Origin: Flavobacterium lacustre
GTDB taxonomy: Bacteria; Bacteroidota; Bacteroidia; Flavobacteriales; Flavobacteriaceae
Direction: 5' to 3'
Length of the DNA: 64,000 nucleotides
Assembly (NCBI RefSeq): GCF_027474525.2
Contig: NZ_CP114882.2
Span: 1,798,001 to 1,862,000, forward strand
Below are positions 33,835 to 42,416 of the stretch, in pieces. The notes below the pieces were generated by a model. That model saw nothing but the letters and a program-made list of their open reading frames with translations, was not told where the DNA came from and made no database searches. Positions within the stretch are counted from its first letter, which is position 1; each line of letters begins with the position of its first letter. Position numbers and translations under genes: made by a program.

Positions 33835-35184
33835 ATGTTTGATAATTTAAGCGAAAAATTAGATAAAGCCTTCCATATATTAAAAGGACACGGAAAAATC
33901 ACCGAAGTAAACGTAGCGGAGACTTTAAAAGAAGTCCGCAGAGCCTTACTTGATGCCGATGTTAACTTTAAAATTGCCAAAGATTTTACCACCAAAGTAA
34001 AAGAAAAAGCAATTGGTCAAGATGTATTGACTACGCTACAACCCGGACAATTATTAGTGAAGTTAGTCAAAGATGAATTAACGGAATTGATGGGTGGCGA
34101 TGTTGCCGGAATCAATCTTTCCGGAAATCCAACCGTGATTTTGATGTCGGGTTTACAAGGATCCGGTAAAACTACTTTTTCTGGAAAGCTTGCCAATTAT
34201 CTTCAAACAAAAAAGAATAAAAAACCACTTTTGGTAGCGTGTGATATTTATCGTCCTGCGGCAATTCAGCAATTGTATGTTGTTGGAGATTCCATAGGTG
34301 TTGAGGTATATTCTGAACCAGAAAATAAAAATCCGGTTGAAATTGCCCAAAACGCGATCAAGCATGCAAAAGCCAATGGTTTTAACGTGGTGATTGTCGA
34401 TACTGCCGGTCGTTTGGCTGTTGATGAGCAAATGATGAAAGAAATTGCAGCAGTGCATCAAGCGATTCAGCCGCAAGAAACCTTATTTGTTGTTGATGCC
34501 ATGACGGGACAAGATGCTGTAAATACAGCAAAAGCCTTCAATGATATTTTAAATTTTGATGGTGTAATTCTGACCAAATTAGACGGTGATACTCGTGGTG
34601 GAGCAGCGATTTCTATTAAAACGGTAGTCAACAAACCGATAAAATTTGTTGGTACAGGCGAAAAAATGGAAGCTATTGATGTGTTCTATCCTGTTCGTAT
34701 GGCAGAACGTATCCTTGGTATGGGTGATGTTGTGTCTTTGGTAGAAAGAGCTCAAGAGCAATTTGATGAAGATGAAGCCCGAAAAATTCAGAAGAAAATT
34801 GCTAAAAATGAATTTGGTTTTGATGATTTCCTATCTCAAATTCAGCAAGTGAAAAAAATGGGTAACATGAAAGACTTGGTTGGAATGATACCAGGTGCTT
34901 CAAAAGCCATGAAAGATGTTGAAATTGAAGATGATGCATTCAAGCATATTGAAGCCATCATCCATTCCATGACTCCGTTAGAAAGAAGCAAGCCAGCTGT
35001 AATTGATGTGAAAAGAAAAGCCAGAATCGCAAAAGGTTCGGGAACCAAAATTGAGCAGGTGAATCAATTGATGAAACAGTTTGACCAGATGAGTAAGATG
35101 ATGAAAATGATGCAAGGTCCGGGCGGTAAAAACCTGATGAAAATGATGGGCGGCATGAAAGGAATGCCAGGCGGGATGAGATAA
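33835..35184 (+). CDS. ffh: Signal recognition particle protein Ffh
   Basis: A 449-aa GTPase that, with SRP RNA, targets nascent membrane proteins. The N-domain spans about 1-90. The G-domain shows GLQGSGKTTFSGKLA (P-loop), DIYRPAA, DTAGRL, TKLDGDTRGGAA and GTGEK. The methionine-rich M-domain (about 300-449) ends in a Met/Gly tail (MMGGMKGMPGGMR). The SRP RNA gene was not seen in this window. It is followed by folD after 68 bp. Confidence 0.97.
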   Translation: MFDNLSEKLDKAFHILKGHGKITEVNVAETLKEVRRALLDADVNFKIAKDFTTKVKEKAIGQDVLTTLQPGQLLVKLVKDELTELMGGDVAGINLSGNPTVILMSGLQGSGKTTFSGKLANYLQTKKNKKPLLVACDIYRPAAIQQLYVVGDSIGVEVYSEPENKNPVEIAQNAIKHAKANGFNVVIVDTAGRLAVDEQMMKEIAAVHQAIQPQETLFVVDAMTGQDAVNTAKAFNDILNFDGVILTKLDGDTRGGAAISIKTVVNKPIKFVGTGEKMEAIDVFYPVRMAERILGMGDVVSLVERAQEQFDEDEARKIQKKIAKNEFGFDDFLSQIQQVKKMGNMKDLVGMIPGASKAMKDVEIEDDAFKHIEAIIHSMTPLERSKPAVIDVKRKARIAKGSGTKIEQVNQLMKQFDQMSKMMKMMQGPGGKNLMKMMGGMKGMPGGMR

Positions 35185-35252
35185 AAACCAGTTATTCAGT
35201 TTGCAGATAACAGACAACATAAACCAACCACTAACTACAAACAATAGTATAC

Positions 35253-36134
35253 ATGCAATTATTAGACGGTAAAAAAACTTCGGAAGATATCAAAAGTGAA
35301 ATCGCAGTCGAAGTACAAAAGATGAAGAACAATGGGGAGAAAGTCCCTCATTTAGCAGCGGTAATCGTTGGTAATAATGGTGCAAGTTTAACTTATGTGG
35401 GAAGCAAAGTCAGATCTTGTCAACAAATTGGCTTCGAATCTACTTTAGTAAGTCTGCCGGAAGACATTTCGGAAGCAGCATTGCTTGAAAAAATCAATGA
35501 GTTAAACGAAGATGACGATCTAGATGGGTTTATCGTTCAATTGCCTTTGCCTAAACATATTGATGAACAGAAAATTTTAATGGCTATTGATCCTGATAAA
35601 GATGTAGATGGTTTTCATCCTACTAATTTTGGAAAAATGGCGTTGGAAATGGAAACTTTTTTACCGGCAACCCCATTTGGAATCATGCAATTGTTGGAAC
35701 GTTATAAAGTGGAAACCGCAGGAAAACATACCGTAGTTATTGGTCGTAGCCATATTGTGGGAAGACCCATGAGTATTTTGTTAAGCCGCAAAGGATATCC
35801 AGGAGATTCAACAGTAACATTGACCCACAGCAGAACCAAGAATATTGAAGAGTTCACCAAAAATGCAGATATTATCATTACCGCTCTTGGTGTACCCAAT
35901 TATCTTAAAGCGGATATGGTAAAAGATGGAGTTGTTATCATTGATGTGGGTATTACCCGAGTGGAAGATGCTTCACACCCAAAAGGATATGTGATTACCG
36001 GTGACGTTGATTTTGATGAAGTGAGCAAAAAGTCCTCTTTCATTACTCCGGTTCCGGGTGGAGTAGGACCCATGACTATAGCAATGTTGTTACAAAATAC
36101 ACTTTTGGCCAGAAAAATGAGAAGCAATTCGTAA
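35253..36134 (+). CDS. folD: Methylenetetrahydrofolate dehydrogenase / cyclohydrolase
   Basis: A 293-aa bifunctional enzyme that interconverts methylene-, methenyl- and formyl-tetrahydrofolate using NADP. Family motifs are VGNNGASLTYVGSKVRSC (with the Tyr-x-x-x-Lys catalytic pair), DGFIVQLPLPKHID, DVDGFHPTN, GRSHIVGRPMSILL and TPVPGGVGPMTIA. The length is normal. It lies downstream of ffh and ends at a strong terminator. Confidence 0.97.
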   Translation: MQLLDGKKTSEDIKSEIAVEVQKMKNNGEKVPHLAAVIVGNNGASLTYVGSKVRSCQQIGFESTLVSLPEDISEAALLEKINELNEDDDLDGFIVQLPLPKHIDEQKILMAIDPDKDVDGFHPTNFGKMALEMETFLPATPFGIMQLLERYKVETAGKHTVVIGRSHIVGRPMSILLSRKGYPGDSTVTLTHSRTKNIEEFTKNADIIITALGVPNYLKADMVKDGVVIIDVGITRVEDASHPKGYVITGDVDFDEVSKKSSFITPVPGGVGPMTIAMLLQNTLLARKMRSNS

Positions 36135-36150
36135 CCTAAAATACTTTATT

Positions 36151-36183
36151 AAAGCCCTAAACTAAGTTTAGGGCTTTTTTTTG
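36151..36183 (+). terminator. Terminator after folD
   Basis: A 12-bp perfect stem starting AAAGCCCTAAAC with a TAA loop and eight Ts, 17 bp after the stop. Confidence 0.93.
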
Positions 36184-36212
36184 TCTTAAAAACTACTTAA
36201 AAAGCAATGCAA

Positions 36213-36246
36213 TTGGTACGGTTTCAAAATATAAAGAATACTTTTG
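36213..36246 (+). promoter_or_regulatory. corA promoter (TTG-N23-TACTTTTG)
   Basis: A -33 TTG at 36213-36215 and a -7 TACTTTTG at 36239-36246, at the upper end of usual spacing. It implies a leader of roughly 105 nt before the corA start. Confidence 0.5.
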
Positions 36247-36359
36247 CAACACTTTAAAAACAGGCCTTTAAAATGGACGATTATTATTCGGAAATAATGT
36301 ATTAATGTAGCTTTTGAATGTGTTTCAAAAGGCTATGAACCAACTTATAGAATTTTGAA

Positions 36360-37286
36360 ATGAGAGCTTTTTACAAAAACAATAGCGGATTATTCGAAAC
36401 CAACGAATGGACTCCCAACTGCTGGATTAATATTGAATGTCCAACAGCTACAGAAAAAGAGTACGTGCTCGAAACACTTCAAATCCCTGAAGCATTTTAC
36501 AATGATATCGAAGATATTGATGAAAGACCCCGTATCGAAATTGAAAACGGTTGGACCTTGATTATCATGCGAATCCCCGTAAAGAGTAATGACATCAAAT
36601 TGCCTTTTCACACCATTCCTGTTGGAATCGTTTTTAAAGATACCGTTTGTCTTACTTTGAGTTTTCATAAAACCGAAATGCTGACGGATTTTGTTACCTA
36701 TACGCAGCGTAAAAATATTGATATTAAAGATAATTTTGATTTGGTTTTGAAATTGCTGTTGTCTTCCAGTATTTGGTATTTAAAATACCTTAAACAAGTC
36801 AATCAAAAAATTAAATTGGCGGAAGATAATTTAGAAAAATCAATTAAGAATGAAGAATTACAAGCTTTGCTTCAAATTGAAAAATGCTTGGTATTCTTTA
36901 TGACGTCCTTAAAAGGGAATGATATTTTGTTGCATCGCATCAGAAATATAAAATCTCAAAAAGAACACTTTGATCCGGAATTGCTTGAAGATGTTGAAAT
37001 TGAATTGCGTCAAGCGCAAGAAACGACTAATATTTATAGCGATATCCTCACTGGAACCATGGATGCTTATGCATCTGTGATTTCAAATAATATGAATAAC
37101 ATTATGAAACAGATGACTTCTATCTCGATCATTTTGATGATTCCCACATTGATTGCCAGTTTATACGGGATGAATGTTCCCAATGATTTAGAAGATAATC
37201 GTTATGGAATATGGATTATTATTTTAATATCGGTTATACTGTCTGCTTTTGGGGTATTTTTATTCAAAAGAAAAAGATGGTTTTGA
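36360..37286 (+). CDS. corA: CorA-family divalent cation transporter
   Basis: A 308-aa protein. It has a large N-terminal cytoplasmic domain with long coiled helices (about 1-245) and two C-terminal membrane helices. The selectivity motif YGMNVP lies between the helices. It ends FKRKRWF, with the basic tail typical of CorA. It forms pentameric Mg2+/Co2+/Ni2+ channels in the inner membrane. Monocistronic. Confidence 0.92.
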   Translation: MRAFYKNNSGLFETNEWTPNCWINIECPTATEKEYVLETLQIPEAFYNDIEDIDERPRIEIENGWTLIIMRIPVKSNDIKLPFHTIPVGIVFKDTVCLTLSFHKTEMLTDFVTYTQRKNIDIKDNFDLVLKLLLSSSIWYLKYLKQVNQKIKLAEDNLEKSIKNEELQALLQIEKCLVFFMTSLKGNDILLHRIRNIKSQKEHFDPELLEDVEIELRQAQETTNIYSDILTGTMDAYASVISNNMNNIMKQMTSISIILMIPTLIASLYGMNVPNDLEDNRYGIWIIILISVILSAFGVFLFKRKRWF

Positions 37287-37386
37287 TACTCCATAATTAA
37301 CCACTCGGCATTTAGTCTGCCAAATCCTATTAAGGCCCATAGTAGTTTATTTTATACAATTTATTAAAATTAAATTGGTTTCTGTT

Positions 37387-37415
37387 TTGAAATCAGAAAA
37401 TATTAAATAACTTTG
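37387..37415 (+). promoter_or_regulatory. Promoter of the membrane protein/regulator operon (TTG-N18-TAACTTTG)
   Basis: TTG at 37387-37389 and TAACTTTG at 37408-37415 with an 18-bp spacer. The last five bases of the -7 element are the left arm of the operator at 37411-37431. Confidence 0.7.
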
Positions 37416-37431
37416 TATCTCAAAGTACTTT
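37411..37431. promoter_or_regulatory. Palindromic operator copy 1 (CTTTG-N5-CAAAGTACTTT)
   Basis: CTTTG and CAAAG arms flank a 5-bp spacer; the right arm is part of the perfect 10-bp palindrome AAAGTACTTT. It overlaps the -7 element and transcription start of the operon encoding a small winged-helix regulator. The same motif recurs at 38367-38387. Confidence 0.65.
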
Positions 37432-37435
37432 ATTT

Positions 37436-38050
37436 ATGAGTCAAAAACTGCAAGAAGATTTATCGCATATACGTTCCATGATGGAGCGCTCTTCCAGATT
37501 TATTTCGTTAAGCGGCCTTTCGGGAGTCTTTGCCGGGCTATTTGCATTAGCCGGATCCATTTATGCCTATCAATTGTTTGAAAACAATGGTATTGAATAT
37601 TTTGATGGTCAGCAAAAGACATATAGTTCCGATTTAATAATCGAATTAGTTTTTATTGCGGTGGTAATTTTGGTCTTAGCATTAGGATCCGGTATCTTTT
37701 TTACTTTGAGAAAAAGTAAAAAGTTCGATTTACCGGTTTGGACTAATACCACTAAAAAAATGTTGCTGAATCTAGCGATCCCTTTACTGGTTGGAGGTGT
37801 GTTTTGTATGGCACTTTTATACCATCAGTTATTTGCTTTGATAGCTCCAGTTACATTGTTATTTTATGGCTTAGCACTTATTAATGCAGGGAAATATACT
37901 TTTTCGGATATTCAATATTTAGGTGCTTTTGAAATTATTTTAGGGTGTATTTCCCTTTTTTATCTTGGTTTTGGACTTGTTTTTTGGGCAATAGGATTTG
38001 GAGTTTTGCACATCTTGTACGGAATAATTGTGTTCCAAAAATACAAATAG
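37436..38050 (+). CDS. Uncharacterised multi-pass membrane protein (204 aa)
   Basis: A 204-aa protein beginning MSQKLQEDLSHIRSMMERSSRFISLSG, a short amphipathic helix before the first membrane segment. Six hydrophobic segments follow. The pattern (SHIRSMMERSSRF then LSGLSGVFAG) recurs in Bacteroidetes proteins encoded upstream of small winged-helix regulators. The start is 2 bp upstream of any alternative and immediately follows the operator. No function is known. It probably forms a sensing pair with the regulator that starts 2 bp after its stop codon. Confidence 0.78.
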   Translation: MSQKLQEDLSHIRSMMERSSRFISLSGLSGVFAGLFALAGSIYAYQLFENNGIEYFDGQQKTYSSDLIIELVFIAVVILVLALGSGIFFTLRKSKKFDLPVWTNTTKKMLLNLAIPLLVGGVFCMALLYHQLFALIAPVTLLFYGLALINAGKYTFSDIQYLGAFEIILGCISLFYLGFGLVFWAIGFGVLHILYGIIVFQKYK

Positions 38051-38052
38051 TA

Positions 38053-38346
38053 ATGGGAATCATTGACAAATTAAATAAAGATTTCGAAAGTCGGGTCAGA
38101 CTAGGCATTATGTCAGTTCTGATGGTAAACGACTGGATTGATTTTACCGAAATGAAATCTTTATTGAATATCACTGATGGTAATTTAGCAAGCCATTCTT
38201 CGGCATTAGAAAAATCGGGATATATAGAAGTTAAGAAAGAGTTCGTAGGGAAAAAACCAAAAACGTCGTATCGCGTTACCAATATGGGCAGAACTGCTTT
38301 TGTTTCTCACTTGAATAGTCTTGAAAAATTAATTAAATCAAAATAA
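38053..38346 (+). CDS. Small winged-helix transcriptional regulator
   Basis: A 97-aa DNA-binding protein starting at the ATG at 38053 (MGIIDKLNKDFESRVRLGIMSVL). The HTH segment is DFTEMKSLLNITDGNLASHSSALEKSGYIEV, interrupted here only for description. A beta wing follows (KEFVGKKPKTSYRVTNMG) and a C-terminal dimerisation helix. This matches the MarR/ArsR-like winged-helix 'DNA-binding' family common in Bacteroidetes. It is 2 bp downstream of the 204-aa membrane protein. The shared palindrome before its own operon and before the next gene suggests it represses both. Confidence 0.85.
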   Translation: MGIIDKLNKDFESRVRLGIMSVLMVNDWIDFTEMKSLLNITDGNLASHSSALEKSGYIEVKKEFVGKKPKTSYRVTNMGRTAFVSHLNSLEKLIKSK

Positions 38347-38366
38347 CCCTTTTTTTTAACTTTTTG

Positions 38367-38387
38367 CTTTGAAATGCAAAGTACTTT
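38367..38387. promoter_or_regulatory. Palindromic operator copy 2 (CTTTG-N5-CAAAGTACTTT)
   Basis: The same 16 fixed bases as copy 1 at 37411-37431, with the spacer AAATG in place of TATCT. It lies 13 bp before the start codon of the 463-aa membrane protein gene. Confidence 0.65.
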
Positions 38388-38400
38388 TAAATTTTTAATT

Positions 38401-39789
38401 ATGAAAAAACTACATTTTATTTTAGCCAGCAGTTTGGTTTTTACACTGCTTTTTTACAACGAGGATTTGGGACTCAATTGGGCTATCTTCGGGATGATGC
38501 AAACCGCCTTAATATGTTATTTTTTTCAAGAGAAATTAACCAGTAGGTTGCATTTGATTTTAGTGGTTACGTCGGTTTTGTCTTGCTTTGCGTTTGCCTG
38601 GTATGGTGATTTTCCCTCTTTTTTTGCCCTAGCTTTGTCAATTATCTTTTTACAATTCAAAACCCAGGAACCCAAACTTAAATTGTTACAGGCATTTCCT
38701 TTGATAATTATCAACGGAATCGCTTCATTAGTTCGCATATTTATGTTCAGTCAATATCTTCCTAAGCGAAAAGTCAATAACAGCTTTGCTAAAAAACTGA
38801 TTGCTTATTTTGTTATTCCAGTCCTGTTTCTTGGGTTGTTTTTAATCGTATATTCTTTTGGAAGCGATCATTTTTCGTCTTTATTTACTGATTATTATAT
38901 AGATATTGATGCGTGGCAAGTATTTGTACTTTCCGCTTTAGGATTTTTTATTTCGTTCAATTTCTGGAATTATTGGATTCCTGAAGTTTGTTATGAAAAG
39001 AATGATTTACTGGACAATGATTTTAAGGAAGAAGCCAAAACGCAAAATCAAAATTCATTTTCGTTTCTGGATATTGACTTCGAAAGAAGAAGTGGCGAGA
39101 TTACGTTGTTTCTTTTAAATGTGCTTCTTTTGGTTTTCATTGCAACTTATAATTACGAACAGTTTTTTGAAGTGGTCCAAAAATCTAACTTAAGTTCTGA
39201 TACACACGAAAGAGTAAATGCCGTTATTTTTTCGACCATAATGGCAGTTGGTGTTCTTTTATTCTATTTTAAAGGAGGGTTTAATTTTGATGAAAAAGCT
39301 ATGAATCTTAAAAAATTAGCTAAGATTTGGATTCTTTTAAACGGAATTTTAATACTAAGTGCCATCATCAAGAACTCAGAATATGTTTCGTTTTTCGGAT
39401 TGACTTATAAAAGATTGGGTGTTTATGCTTTCTTGATTCTGGCAATAATTGGATTGGTTATTTCTTTTGTAAAAATCACCAAGCAAAAAACAAATGCTTT
39501 TCTTTTCAATCAAATGATTTGGTATTGCTACGGAACAATCTTACTCTGCAGTTTTGTCAACTGGGGAAATCTCATTACACATTATAATATTTCAGTAAAC
39601 AAAGGTGTTGAACAACGTTTTCTGAGCAGTTTGAATTTTAATCATAAAGCGTATTATGATTATTTTAAACTCCATCCGGAAGAAGTGGAAAATAAAGACC
39701 ATCATAAAGAAGGTTATGCAGCGCGTGTTCAAAATGAAACAATTTTGTCAAAATCGCTCTATTTTGAATTTTTAGATACTAATAAATAA
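38401..39789 (+). CDS. DUF4153/DUF4173-like membrane protein (462 aa)
   Basis: A large membrane protein with about 11-12 hydrophobic segments. The start is set at the ATG at 38401 (MKKLHFILASSLVF); an upstream in-frame start at 38374 would place translation across the operator. A central soluble loop (about 200-240) reads SFSFLDIDFERRSGEITLF, and a conserved-looking segment RVNAVIFSTIMAVGVLLFYF is followed by GLTYKRLGVYAF. This resembles the DUF4153/DUF4173 family; I am not certain which. No function is known. It is probably co-controlled with the upstream regulator operon through the shared operator. Confidence 0.78.
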   Translation: MKKLHFILASSLVFTLLFYNEDLGLNWAIFGMMQTALICYFFQEKLTSRLHLILVVTSVLSCFAFAWYGDFPSFFALALSIIFLQFKTQEPKLKLLQAFPLIIINGIASLVRIFMFSQYLPKRKVNNSFAKKLIAYFVIPVLFLGLFLIVYSFGSDHFSSLFTDYYIDIDAWQVFVLSALGFFISFNFWNYWIPEVCYEKNDLLDNDFKEEAKTQNQNSFSFLDIDFERRSGEITLFLLNVLLLVFIATYNYEQFFEVVQKSNLSSDTHERVNAVIFSTIMAVGVLLFYFKGGFNFDEKAMNLKKLAKIWILLNGILILSAIIKNSEYVSFFGLTYKRLGVYAFLILAIIGLVISFVKITKQKTNAFLFNQMIWYCYGTILLCSFVNWGNLITHYNISVNKGVEQRFLSSLNFNHKAYYDYFKLHPEEVENKDHHKEGYAARVQNETILSKSLYFEFLDTNK

Positions 39790-39790
39790 A

Positions 39791-39827
39791 AAAAAATCCC
39801 ATCTGTCGCAGCAGATGGGATTTTTTT
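39791..39827. terminator. Bidirectional terminator between the DUF4153-like and rluF-like genes
   Basis: A 10-bp perfect stem ATCCCATCTG/CAGATGGGAT with A- and T-runs on either side, placed between two convergent genes. Confidence 0.93.
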
Positions 39828-39831
39828 ATGA

Positions 39832-40644
39832 TTAATAATCGCCTCTTTTCTTAAATCTGGGATCGTCTCTTTTGATGAATTCCGTTCTTCTTTTTGGCGC
39901 TTCCGTTTTGGGCAAACTGGCTTCTTCGGTTTTGCTTGAAGGTTCAATCAATTCGTTTAATTCTTTGATTTCAGCATCGGTTAAATCACGGTAGCGACCC
40001 ACGGGAACATCAAGTGAAATATTGATAATTCGAATGCGTTTTAAGGCTGTTACTTCAGAGCCTAAATATTCACACATTCTACGAATTTGACGGTTTAAAC
40101 CTTGTGTCAAGATAATTTTGAATGTGTATTTACTGATTTGTTCTACTTTGCATTTTCGGGTAACCGTGTCTAAAATAGGAACTCCATTTCCCATTCTTTC
40201 TATGAAACGATCCGTTATGGGTTTATTTACTGTTACCGTATATTCTTTTTCGTGATTGTTTCGGGCGCGTAATATTTTATTGACGATGTCGCCGTCATTG
40301 GTCATAAAAATCAAGCCTTCACTGGCTTTGTCCAATCGACCAATCGGGAAAATACGTTTGGGATAATTGATGTAATCTACAATATTGTTGCGAACGTCTA
40401 AGTTCGTCGTACATTCGATTCCTACCGGTTTGTAGAACGCAAGGTAAACCGGTTTTTCATTTTTCTCGCGGATCAGTTTGCCGTCAATGCGTACTTCGTC
40501 ATCGGGTGACACCTTAGTTCCTAATTCCGGAACGACTCCATTGATGGTTACACGTCCTTCTTCAATGATTTTATCGGCTTCACGACGGGAGCAATACCCG
40601 GTTTCACCGATGAATTTATTGAGGCGTTTTAAATTTTCTTCCAT
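39832..40644 (-). CDS. rluF: 23S rRNA pseudouridine synthase, RluF-like
   Basis: A 270-aa RNA-modifying enzyme. The N-terminal S4 RNA-binding domain spans about 5-60 (RLNKFIGETGYCSRREADKI). The RsuA/RluB/E/F-type catalytic domain has GRLDKASEGL with the catalytic Asp, then KEYTVTV and GLNRQIRRMCEYLG. A Lys/Arg/Glu-rich C-terminal tail (about 235-270) is probably disordered. The closest match by motifs is RluF (U2604 in E. coli numbering); RluB/RluE specificity is possible. Confidence 0.85.
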   Translation of the reverse strand: MEENLKRLNKFIGETGYCSRREADKIIEEGRVTINGVVPELGTKVSPDDEVRIDGKLIREKNEKPVYLAFYKPVGIECTTNLDVRNNIVDYINYPKRIFPIGRLDKASEGLIFMTNDGDIVNKILRARNNHEKEYTVTVNKPITDRFIERMGNGVPILDTVTRKCKVEQISKYTFKIILTQGLNRQIRRMCEYLGSEVTALKRIRIINISLDVPVGRYRDLTDAEIKELNELIEPSSKTEEASLPKTEAPKRRTEFIKRDDPRFKKRGDY

Positions 40645-40745
40645 AGTGCAAAAGTAGTACTAAATTGTTTAATCGTTTATGGGATTATTTTTTTATTTGA
40701 AAAATTGAAAGGTCACCAAAACATTTTATGGATGTCTTATTTGGG

Positions 40746-41594
40746 TTATTCTATTTCAAATAAAAAATGAGTGATTTTTTGATACAAATCATCATCATGC
40801 ATACTGTGTCCCAATCCTTTGGTTTCAATTAAAGTTGCATTTTTCCAAGCAGAAGCAATTTTTTTTCCTTCGGTAAATGCTACTACGGTGTCATCGATGT
40901 CGTGAGCGATTAATCCTTTGGTATTGATTTTTGAGGCAAATAGTTTTCCGGTAAAATGATCAATATTCAGTTTGTGATGCTCTAAGTAATAGTTTTTTAA
41001 TCGGATTGCTATTTTTTGATTCAAACTTAACATCGCAATATAGTTGTTGAGAATGATATTGAAGTCACTTGGAGATCCCAGAATCACCATTTTTTGAATT
41101 AACGTGCTTTGATACACGGATTGGTAGTATAAACAAGTTTTTCCACCAATGGAATGTCCGATAAGGTATTGTGGTTTGAAATTTTCGACGGCTATATTAA
41201 TGAATGCCGCATATTGTGGAATACTGAATTCTTTGCCGCTGGACAATCCGTGTGCCGGTCCGTCAATGGCAATAATGGTACTTCCTGATTTTTTCAGATG
41301 GGGGAGTAAATTTTCCCAGCGGGATGCATTGCTTTCCCAGCCATGCACCAATAAAATAATAGTTTCATTTCCTTTCCAAGTGTAGGTTTGAAAAAAATGG
41401 TTGTTGTGTTGAAAGGTATTTGTTTGTGCTTCTTTCAGAATGGCAGGCAGCTTATTTTTGAATAACCGGCCTTCTCTTGGTTCACTAAAAAGGGCATATG
41501 CCAGTTGCAATGCTTTTTCGGGCCATAGGTAACTCAGGATGTTGAGGTAAATTCCGATGGATTTGGTGAACAAAAAAAAGAGTATTTTTTTCAT
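40746..41594 (-). CDS. Alpha/beta hydrolase
   Basis: A 282-aa alpha/beta hydrolase with an N-terminal hydrophobic stretch (FFLFTKSIGIYLNILSYLW) that may tether it to the membrane. Motifs are ILLVHGWESNASRW (oxyanion region), IDGPAHGLSSG, LIGHSIGGKT (nucleophile Ser), HDIDDTVV (acid) and GLGHSMHDD (His). The substrate is unknown. The start codon (41594) lies only 7 bp past the stem of the terminator of the upstream genes, an unusual position. Confidence 0.85.
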   Translation of the reverse strand: MKKILFFLFTKSIGIYLNILSYLWPEKALQLAYALFSEPREGRLFKNKLPAILKEAQTNTFQHNNHFFQTYTWKGNETIILLVHGWESNASRWENLLPHLKKSGSTIIAIDGPAHGLSSGKEFSIPQYAAFINIAVENFKPQYLIGHSIGGKTCLYYQSVYQSTLIQKMVILGSPSDFNIILNNYIAMLSLNQKIAIRLKNYYLEHHKLNIDHFTGKLFASKINTKGLIAHDIDDTVVAFTEGKKIASAWKNATLIETKGLGHSMHDDDLYQKITHFLFEIE

Positions 41595-41601
41595 AATAAA
41601 A

Positions 41602-41625
41602 AAGTCCCGATGTGTATCGGGACTT
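41602..41625 (-). terminator. Terminator of the Nif3-like / coiled-coil operon
   Basis: A 10-bp perfect stem AAGTCCCGAT/ATCGGGACTT with a 4-nt loop, followed by T-run on the minus strand. It lies 8 bp after the stop of the coiled-coil gene, and its T-run nearly reaches the hydrolase start codon. Confidence 0.9.
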
Positions 41626-41633
41626 AAATGTAC

Positions 41634-42413
41634 TTAAAATTTAGAAAACAACTTTTCCATTTTCTCTTTTTCTTCGTCAGCGAGTGAGCTGTCGACTAAT
41701 ATTCTTCCGGAATGTTCATCAGTGATGATTTTCTTTCTGGAAGCTATCTCTACTTGTGTTTGTGGTGGAATCGTAAAGAATGAACCTGCCGATGCACCTC
41801 TTTCGATAGAAACAACTGCTAATCCGTTACGAACACTGCTTCTGATTCTTTTGTAAGCAGCTAACAATCTTTCTTCGATTAGCGCTTCATACTCTGCAGA
41901 TTTTTCAGACAAGTATAATTCTTCTTTCTGAGTTTCTGCCATGATAGCATCTAATTCTGATTTTTTATGTTTCAAGTGATTTGATTTTGCTTCTAATTTT
42001 TCTTTAGAATTAGCAATCACTTCTTTCTTGTGTTCGATAGAAGCTTTCATTTCCTTGATTTGTTTTTCAGACAATTGGATTTCCAATTCCTGAAATTCAA
42101 CTTCTTTGGTCAATGAGTTAAATTCTCTATTGTTACGAACGCTTTCTTGTTGTTTGGTGTATTTTTTGATTGCCTCTTTGTGCTCATCAATTGCATTTTT
42201 CTTTACCTTGATCAGGTCTTCGATTACTTCGAGATCACTTTTCAACTTTTCTGAACGGGTGCTCAAGCCAGCAACTTCATCTTCTAGATCTTCTACTTCA
42301 AGAGGAAGTTCCCCTCTTACGTTTCTGATTTCGTCAATTCTAGAGTCAATAAGTTGTAAATCGTAAATTGCTCTTAACTTGTCCTCAACACTTAATTCTT
42401 TCGTATTCGCCAT
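41634..42413 (-). CDS. Coiled-coil protein of the C4 zinc-ribbon family, all four cysteines lost
   Basis: A 259-aa cytoplasmic protein. Residues about 10-185 are a long helical hairpin rich in Lys/Glu heptads. The C-terminal domain aligns with the C4-type zinc ribbon family, in which, from memory, the core reads RGACGGCFNxIPPQ and later CEYCGRIL. Here those positions are RGASAGSFFTIPPQ and DEHSGRILVD. So the four zinc-binding Cys are replaced by Ser, Ser, Asp and Ser while the fold residues are kept. The gene is 3 bp downstream of the Nif3-like gene, a pairing common in Bacteroidetes. Its function is unknown. Confidence 0.85.
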   Translation of the reverse strand: MANTKELSVEDKLRAIYDLQLIDSRIDEIRNVRGELPLEVEDLEDEVAGLSTRSEKLKSDLEVIEDLIKVKKNAIDEHKEAIKKYTKQQESVRNNREFNSLTKEVEFQELEIQLSEKQIKEMKASIEHKKEVIANSKEKLEAKSNHLKHKKSELDAIMAETQKEELYLSEKSAEYEALIEERLLAAYKRIRSSVRNGLAVVSIERGASAGSFFTIPPQTQVEIASRKKIITDEHSGRILVDSSLADEEKEKMEKLFSKF

Positions 42414-42416
42414 ATT

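Noticed and set aside
37945..38052. Longer start for the winged-helix regulator
   Set aside because: The extra residues come from the overlapping membrane-protein gene in another frame; ATG at 38053 matches the family and leaves a 2-bp gap.
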